From Lumbricus rubellus (lineage: Eukaryota > Annelida > Clitellata > Crassiclitellata > Lumbricidae): a stretch of DNA of 64,000 nt. Under the pieces are notes generated by a model. That model was not told the origin of the DNA, did no database searches, and saw only the letters and a list, made by a program, of their open reading frames with translations. The translations under genes and the position numbers were made by a program. The stretch spans positions 33,288,889-33,352,888 of the forward strand of contig OX243823.1 in the NCBI GenBank assembly GCA_945859605.1, read 5' to 3'. This document shows positions 56,807-64,000 of the stretch, one piece after another (the stretch's first letter is position 1; each line of letters opens with the position of its first letter).

Positions 56807-56964
56807 CTCTGTACATGTAGCATGCGATTCGCAACGAACTGTCAGCATTATTTTTATTGTTATTGAAGTCTGACGGATGCTTTTTCTAATCGTACATGTA
56901 GGGTGGAATGCGAGCTGTGATATGGACGGACGTCTTTCAGTTCCTCATCATGATCGGTGGAATG

Positions 56965-57359
56965 GTCGCACATACTCGCATATGTACATACATTCATATT
57001 CACACATGCATACATACATACATCCACACATATTTATATATACACACGCATACGTAGATACATATATACAATTATACATGCATGCATATATACACATAAT
57101 ACATGCATGCATATATACATGTGCACACATGCCTACATACGTACATATACACATTACATACATATACACATACAAACATACATACATACATAGATACATA
57201 CATACATACATACATACATACATACATACATACATACATACATACATACATACATACATACATACATACATGCATACATACAAACTTCAATAGAATTATA
57301 TACATGATGAACAAATAATTGTCAAATATGTGTGTATTCATGCATGAATGTTTGTGTGC

Positions 57360-57390
<31 letters not shown>

Positions 57391-57600
57391 TGTATGTATG
57401 TATGTATGTATGTATGTATGTATGTATGTATGTATGCATGTATGTATGTATGTATGTATGTATGTGTGTATGTATGTATGTTTGCATGTGAGTGGGGGGG
57501 TTTTGTCCGGGGGGTTTTATACCGGGGGGGTTTTGTCCGGGGGGGTTTTGTCCGAGGGGTTTTGTCCGGGGGTTTTGTCCGGGGGGGTATTGTCCTGTTC
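56965..57600. repeat. CATA/TATG inverted microsatellite plus GGGGTTTTGTCC minisatellite
   Basis: Starting inside exon 5 of copy D, CATA-type repeats (about 56975-57290) are followed, after a 40-bp spacer, by TATG repeats (57333-57485), so the arms can fold back. About seven copies of a 13-16-bp unit, GGGGGGTTTTGTCCG, follow (57493-57596). All ORFs here are repeat artefacts. Confidence 0.9.
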
Positions 57601-58016
57601 CCCTTTAAATCTATATCGGGACAAAAACGATAATTATAATATACCTTGTAAAACCATGTCATAAATGATTGTGATGAGGCTGATGACTATGATGATGACG
57701 CAATGATTATTCGGGTGTTTAAATAATGAGCTACCATTGAAACAAAGTAATGCTTTTATAAATCCCTGCTGAGTTGAGCCATAAAATGCAAGTTATAAGT
57801 GAAATGTGAAGTGCAAGTGAATTGGTTTTTGTTTTTACCTTCGAAGGGTTTGATTCTCGTTGGTGGAATAACAAACGTCTTCCGATTGGCTGGGGAAGAA
57901 GGTCGACTCGTCTGGGCAAAGTAATCATCGTCATCATCAAAATAAGAATATATCATTATTATTACAATCATCGTAATTTTAATTTTTATCGCCATCCTCA
58001 TCCTCATCACAATCAT

Positions 58017-58029
58017 TATCATCATCATT

Positions 58030-58066
<37 letters not shown>

Positions 58067-58140
58067 CATCATCACATCATCATCATCATCTCATCATCAC
58101 ATCATCATCATCATCTCATCATCATCATCATCGTCGTCGT
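58017..58140. repeat. CAT/CGT triplet repeat in intron 6 of copy D
   Basis: CAT triplets with TCATCACA interruptions, ending in CGTCGTCGTCG. An AATG microsatellite follows at 58464-58527, just before exon 7. Confidence 0.88.
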
Positions 58141-61100
58141 CGTCGATATCATAATCATTGATGTCATCACTGATATCATCACTACTATCGTGGCTCTCAT
58201 TATCACAATCATCGTCATTGCACTATTATTGATAATAAATTATAAGATCAAATCATTATCACCACGATAAGCATCGTCAAGATCAATATTATCATCATCG
58301 TTATAATCATCACCAGCATCATCATCTTATTCACTATTACAATCATCATTCTTTTCAGCAATGTTGTCGTCATCATTTCCTCATCTTCACACCATGTGCA
58401 CCGTCTTTTAGTTACAGGCACTCGAGTGAGCTTCTTAAAAGTCGCTATAAAAATTCTTGAAACGAATGAATGTATAAATGAATAAATGAATGAATGAATG
58501 AATAAACAAATGAATGAATGAATAGATGTTGTTTTGTGCAGTTTCAGTTTCGACCCACGAGAGCGTCACACCGTCTGGAGTATTTTGATCGGAATGATCC
58601 TACTTTGGATTCACTTGTTCGGTCTTTCACAACCGTCCGTTCAGAGATTCTCAGCCGTCGACAAACTGTCGAAGGCAAGAGCGTAAGTGGCGAACACCTT
58701 TCTCCGTCAGTCAGCGCCAGTATTTAGTGATTACCTATAATATCATTAAGAGACTTCCTTCTTAAGTCCTGCATGCAGGCTGCACCTCGACGGGGCAAAC
58801 AGCCAAGTAAGACATTGCCTGGCGAGGCTGTGCCATTAGTGGTAAGGCTTACTTCCCTACATATCCAAGAGGGTTGTCACGATTAGGACACTTCGACACG
58901 AAATCGGTTAAGCAGCCTACGGATCTTTCTCATTGCGTTCGTGCATTCGTGCATAATTAATTTTATACATCGATACATGCTGCACATTTTAGTTGTCATT
59001 CTCATCAATAAACTGTTTTTGTTTGATGAAAACTGCTCCACCGTGTCTTGTAGAACGATTCTGATGAACATCCTTCCCTTGGTCATAATGCAAACCATGT
59101 CCTGTTTTATTGGACTGATCGTCTTGGCTTACTACTCGAGCATCAAATGCGATCCTCTGGTCAACAAAGAAATCGCTAATCCTAACTTGGTCAGTCAGTC
59201 GGTTATTTCTTGTCACTGCCAGTTGCGTATTGAGGCTGAGAAAGAAAAGTTGTAGAAGGAAAGGACAAATATTTTTGTTAAATACCTCTAAGTAGCCTTT
59301 TAATTAGTGATAATAATAATAATAATAATTAATCCGTTCTACATTGGGGCGATTCGCTAGGCGCTGACCTTGCGTCTTGACGAGTTCGAGATAGTCATAA
59401 TTAGTCAATGTGCAGGGAGCGAATTCTTTACTCACGACTGAGCACTACAAAAATGACCTGATTGATATCTTATGATAATAAAAAATGCTAATATTAAAAT
59501 TTGGCTATGCGTTGAAAAATCTCACCAATATGAATACTGTGCAAAGTTGTTTTGTTCAATTAGGCCTATGTTGTTTAATTTATTATAACCATTCCTTTGC
59601 AGTTGCTTCCCTACTTCGTTGTAACAATTTTCGCTGACTCTCCTGGATTCTCGGGACTTTTCCTGGTCACACTTTACGGAGGAGCGTTGAGGTAATGACC
59701 ATAATTCCATCAATGATAAGTTGCTGCTTGCCTAAATTCATATTAGGATAATTTCATATTAGGGCTATATGTATTTCGCATAGCCTGCCCTTCTTATTGC
59801 TGAAGGCCCTAATTCCGGGGGAACTAATTACGATCGTACTTCACCCCGCGTTTCATATTTTATTAACATACCGTACCGTCAGGCAACAGAGGTTGATTCA
59901 CCATGCACTTAATATCCATCGTGTCTCAAAGCGTTGCATAGTGCTCGTAAATCGTAATGAAGCTTAACTGATGAGTAGGGCTTTAAAATTGTGAGATTAG
60001 GATTAGAAAGTTTAGGACTTCATTGCCTCGCAAGTCAATCAAAATGTTCAATTGTCTTTCGGTTTGGTTTGGATCGTAAAGCACTGTGTCTTCGTCGCTG
60101 AGCGGTTTAGCCGCAAACTGTTGGGAGGACATTCTGAAGTGGAAGCTGGACCATCTGCCAGAGATAAGGAAAGCTTTCATCAACAGACTCCTGGGTAACT
60201 ATTCCATACTTCAGCGTTATTGTAGGCTCAGTAAAATTTTGCGATAATCGAACCGTTCTGTAGCGGACTCATTTTCTCGCGGTACTTTGGTACTTCACAC
60301 TCGCAACTCATTATTCTCAGTCACGACTCGCTTTAAAATCTCTAACCTGAACCTCTTATCATCCCACACTGTTCCTCGAATCTCAAACGATCTTCCTCGG
60401 AATGCTAGGCCTACAGATGTTCTCGGCCCTCAGCTTCTAATCACTACAGAAACTGACTACTTTCGACCTCAGCCATGTGCACCTCTACAAATCACAAACA
60501 TTTTCCACTCTAAATTGACGTTTCGCCTATACATAGATTTTCAGCCTTATTCAATATCCATCCGTTGCGACATCTAACAAGCCGTCGTTTTCCTAAAGAA
60601 ATCCCCGACCATAGGTAATTCTCTCTCTGGATAATCCCGCTGGTACGAAACCGTGTTCATGAATGATCTGCTGGTGCCGTAGTACGTTTGTGGCTGCATG
60701 CAGTGCATGGTCTCTCGTAAGAATTTTCGTTTTTGCATCTTCATTAGAACTGTATAAATATTGCTTTTGTATTCGAATATTATTGTGCCTTTAACACCTT
60801 TTACTGGAATTTCAATCACTGTAACAATGGTTTTTATCCGAACTTTCACTGGAATTAACATGTCGGTCTGCCTTTGTTTTTTTTCAGTTGTGCTACTTGG
60901 AGCAATATCGATTGGAGTGGGTCTCCTATCGGCTTCTCTTCCAGGTCCCATCACACAGGTAGGAATGTCATCAATGGGTTCTCTTAATTAAGAGCAGTGA
61001 GAATATGCATTCTGCTCGATGGGAAAATAGATCCATTAATCAGACATAAATATTCCGACATAGATTTTTGGTTCATTTCTGATTATCCTGTTTTTAATTG

Positions 61101-61732
61101 GCTCAATGTGCACCCGCCCTGGATAGGGACCTTGGACAACATCATCATAATCATCAGCATCATCAGCATAGTCGAAATAATCTGCAACGGCATTTTTTCA
61201 ATAATTACCACTGTTTCTACTGCTAACTCTTTTAACTGTTGCGGCTACAGATTGGTGTAGCCATGCTCAATTCGGTCAATGGTCCACTGTTAGCGTTCTT
61301 CTTTCTTGGCGCAGTCTCCAAACACGCCAACTGGAAGTCAGAACAGTTATCGTCATTAAATTATGCCTATGCACGGTGATGATGAAGATAACGATTATCT
61401 TGATAGTGATAGCGAAGATGATTGTCATGTTGCATACATGTTGGATTGATGTCTCTGAGGATTTCTACTCTGAAAGCTTCTTGACTTTTTAGTTGTTGTT
61501 GTATTTGCCGACGGCAGTTCAATTGTCGTGTGCAACAGTAAGCCTACTTCAGGGAGATGCGACGATTGCGTGAAAGCAAAGCAACTGTTGCATGAGAAAA
61601 ATTAATATTATGATCAATTTTTTATGTCCGACGTGTCGTCCTTAATGGCCAATAAGTTACACATGGAATAAGTGTGTGAGAGAGCATTCTTGTTTCTAAT
61701 AGCCTACATTATTGTCTTGGATGGACCTATGT

Positions 61733-61912
61733 TTGGTGCATTGGAGCCGGAATGTTGCGGGTTCGAATTCACCTCAAACCGCCGCCTTGGCGGCTTGAGG
61801 CAGAGCACCCTGAGCAAGTCCTTCATTCGAAATTGATCATGGACGTGTGAAACCACGATTCAGTGTCTGCGCGCGCTGTATCGGGAGCGCCACCGAGTAG
61901 TTACAAGTGCCA
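61733..61912 (+). mobile_element. tRNA-derived SINE in intron 12 of copy D
   Basis: GGTGCATTGGAGCCGG, box B GGTTCGAATTC, CTGAGCAAGTCCTTCATTCG and GTATCGGGAGCGCC; the first part of the head is missing. Confidence 0.75.
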
Positions 61913-62417
61913 AAATAGGTTACAAATACACTACTTACGCTAAGAAGACCTTGCACAAGAACACCTTTTATTATGATGCCAAAAATGGCAGTTGGACATG
62001 ACCGAAACGATGTGGTAATTAGCCAATAAATTAATATGATTATATTTTCGATGACAATAATCAGGTCAAAATAATAAACCATTGCATTCTTCGCAAGTTA
62101 GTAAAGTCGGGTGACTTTTTGTTTGAAGGGCATAATGCTCGGGGGCATTGTGGGTGTCCTGGCAATTCTCTGGTTGAGCATCGGATCTCTTACGGTGCGC
62201 CACAAACATCCACCTCTACCACCTGTATCCGTGAAACAATGTCCCATTGGAAACGGTAACTCCACTCTCTTCGATTACTCACTTAACGATACCAACTACA
62301 CGTTCTTCGCTTTTGTTGATGGAATTGATGCCAAAGACATTTGGAACGCAACCACGAGCACTCTGTCAAAATCGAGCAGTAAAGTGGTGAGCGCTGTCTG
62401 TTATGTAGGCTTAAGAC

Positions 62418-62597
62418 CAGAGCTTAAAGTGCGGAAAAGAAGTGCCCGGACGCTTCAAACCTTCCCAAAAGAAGTGCCAGCTAGGACGCCCTTACCTTTC
62501 CAGGCTGTGCTGGCCAATAAGTGGCAGGACGGCGTTCAGATTTTAAAATAAGTGCATGGACGCCGTCCATGACCGTCCTGCCACACTTTAAGCCCTG
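62418..62597. mobile_element. hAT-like MITE, CAGGGCTTAAAGTG family, short copy
   Basis: 180 bp; ends CAGAGCTTAAAGTG and CACACTTTAAGCCCTG, with an 8-bp duplication CTTAAGAC (62410-62417 and 62598-62605). It begins 31 bp after exon 13 of copy D. Confidence 0.87.
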
Positions 62598-63514
62598 CTT
62601 AAGACATAGGCTATTAAAGTAGCCTAATAATGTTGTATTACATGAGTAACATGACATTGCACTACACCAACTGGGTTTCTCTCAGAAGTCATGTCATTGT
62701 GACAAGGCTTAGAGGTAAGCTGGGTCAGAAGCTTCTCAGTGACAGTGTATCAAAATTCCATTGAAGAACTTCAATTAATTCTAAATTCCGTTTTATTCTT
62801 TTGCAGACGACTCCACTTCGAGGTCTGGAGAACTTCTACGCCATTTCCTATCTGTGGATGACACCACTGGGAGCCATCATCACGGGAACCATCGGAATAA
62901 TAGCATCACTCATTTTGAGTAATAATTATTCAAGTTAATCTTAACTAAACTTCATTTTCTTCTTCATAAAAATATTATCATGTTTAATCTAATTTATGCA
63001 CTGCATTTGATCCAGTCGAGAAGAATTGAGATGACGATAGTGGAAGTAAATAGTAACTCTAAACTCCTGTCCTCTTTAGTAGGCCTAGGCCTATAATAAT
63101 AGTCTACTTCTATCATCTTCTATGGAGAGTAAACTACAGTTCCCAATGTAATACACCCATTCTCATTAAAACTATGCTTCATATAATTATCTTTCATCCA
63201 TCTAAACTGATCTAGTATAACTGTATAACATAACTTTTGCGGGTATTTCACCAAAATGTAGTAACTGGCGAAGAGTTGCTGTTTACAAGTTTGAAAGTTT
63301 AGAGGTACCATATCTTCTAGCAATTGAAAGGCATTTCGACGCAGCTTTGCTTCTGAAGGTTCAGGAGACAAAGACTTGGAGTCGAAGGTGGATGAACGAC
63401 TTCTTTTTCGTCTTCGCTGTAGTTGTGAATGGTCGGACGAAAACGAGACGCAAGAACAAATGGACGACAAGAATTACATATCGATTCAAGAAGTAGGCAC
63501 AGCATAGCATAAAT

Positions 63515-63581
63515 ATGGCCATCATCATCGTCATCATTATCATCGTCGTTGTCGTCGTCATCATCATCATCATCGTCGTCG

Positions 63582-63648
<67 letters not shown>

Positions 63649-63735
63649 AATCATCATCATAATCATCGTCGTCGTCATCATCATAATTATCATTATCATC
63701 ATCATCGTCATCGTCATCATCATCATCATCTTCGT
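63515..63735. repeat. CAT/CGT triplet repeat in intron 15 of copy D
   Basis: About 220 bp of CAT with CGT interruptions, 22 bp after exon 15. The minus-strand poly-Asp and poly-Met frames are artefacts, part of them antisense to exon 15. From 63736 to 64000 I see nothing further; exon 16 should lie beyond the window. Confidence 0.9.
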
Positions 63736-64000
63736 CTTCTTCTTCATTTTCTGATGCCCGAATCAACACAGATAGGCAAGATCTATTTATTTTATAACTA
63801 TTGTTCTCGAACAATACTTCGTCATAATCTTATGTAGGCCAATGCATTTAGATATCCATCCAGCCATTGGATTATAGCCTAATATTTATATAGTAAGTTG
63901 TCAGTAGATACATGTAGGCTAGGCTACCAATAATATTTGATAGATGATCTCTTTATGGATTCCATGGGGCAGAGACTTCTTTCAGTGTTACTGTGTTTCA

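Larger units (their letters stand above)
51564..63492 (+). pseudogene. Copy D: SLC5-like symporter with several lesions, 3' end outside
   Basis: Diverged fourth copy. Exons: 51564-51902, 53795-53863, 54438-54489, 54763-54834, 56902-56964 (cut), 57847-57920, 58542-58682, 59054-59189, 59603-59691, 60082-60194, 60888-60958, 61251-61337, 62129-62386, 62807-62918, 63365-63492; exon 16 lies right of the window. Most exons are open and keep [19 protein letters not shown] and [11 protein letters not shown]. Lesions: a net 4-bp insertion gives GTATAA and a TAA stop near the end of exon 4; exon 5 loses its last 18 nt and its donor to a CATA microsatellite; exon 12 lacks one G at the donor, so splicing at the remaining GT shifts frame into an early stop in exon 13. 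Exon 4 (GTG/GTATAA) and exon 5 (ATG/GTCGCA) each have a GT that would keep frame with 5-6 residues lost, but exon 12 has no such rescue. Probably a pseudogene that decayed recently. Confidence 0.8.

Noticed and set aside
63317..63814. Poly-Asp and poly-Met minus-strand ORFs
   Set aside because: Triplet repeat plus antisense of copy D exon 15.

Overview
This is a eukaryotic, animal nuclear window: AT-rich DNA with GT-AG introns, abundant tRNA-derived SINEs, LINEs, Tc1/mariner and hAT-like elements, and long triplet repeats. Frequent TAGGCCTA-type motifs, the SINE design, foldback elements recalling sea-urchin TU elements, and a tandemly expanded SLC5 family suggest a marine invertebrate deuterostome, perhaps an echinoderm. 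That placement is inference; no ribosomal or mitochondrial marker is present.

The only cellular genes I can support are four tandem, same-strand paralogs of an SLC5 sodium:solute symporter (nearest to the SMCT/SMVT branch, SLC5A8/A12/A6). Each has up to 16 coding exons with identical intron phases. Copy A (exons 10-16, 681-7047) enters from the left and has a destroyed exon 10. Copy B (12420-23344) and copy C (32254-47067) are complete and open, about 649 and 655 codons. Copy D (51564 to beyond the right edge) has a frameshift and stop in exon 4, an exon 5 whose end is replaced by a microsatellite, and a shifted donor at exon 12.

The array arose by tandem duplication. The A-B and B-C intergenic regions are homologous. 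Copy B is a hybrid: exons 1-14 and most of intron 14 resemble copy C, while the rest of exon 15, intron 15, exon 16 and the 3' flank resemble copy A. This implies unequal crossing-over near the intron 14/exon 15 boundary. Because the units are paired, many insertions can be dated relative to the duplication by finding the empty site in the sister unit.

Region by region: 1-8.3 kb, copy A broken up by a LINE fragment, a mariner-like MITE holding a nested hAT-like MITE, a 1-kb foldback element and a Tc1/mariner with about 430-bp inverted repeats. 8.3-12.4 kb, A-B intergenic: RT relic, minisatellite, SINE and a conserved hairpin. 12.4-23.3 kb, copy B with a roughly 750-bp CAT array. 23.3-32.3 kb, B-C intergenic: an open LINE RT ORF and a 2.2-kb CAG/CAT expansion. 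32.3-47.1 kb, copy C with a mariner-ended foldback, a twin-primed LINE, a LINE fused to an SLC5 exon fragment, and other insertions. 47.1-51.5 kb, C-D intergenic: hAT, mariner, SINE and triplet repeats. 51.5-64 kb, copy D.

If expressed, B and C would give two closely related plasma-membrane Na+-coupled transporters with conserved cores but different C-terminal tails.
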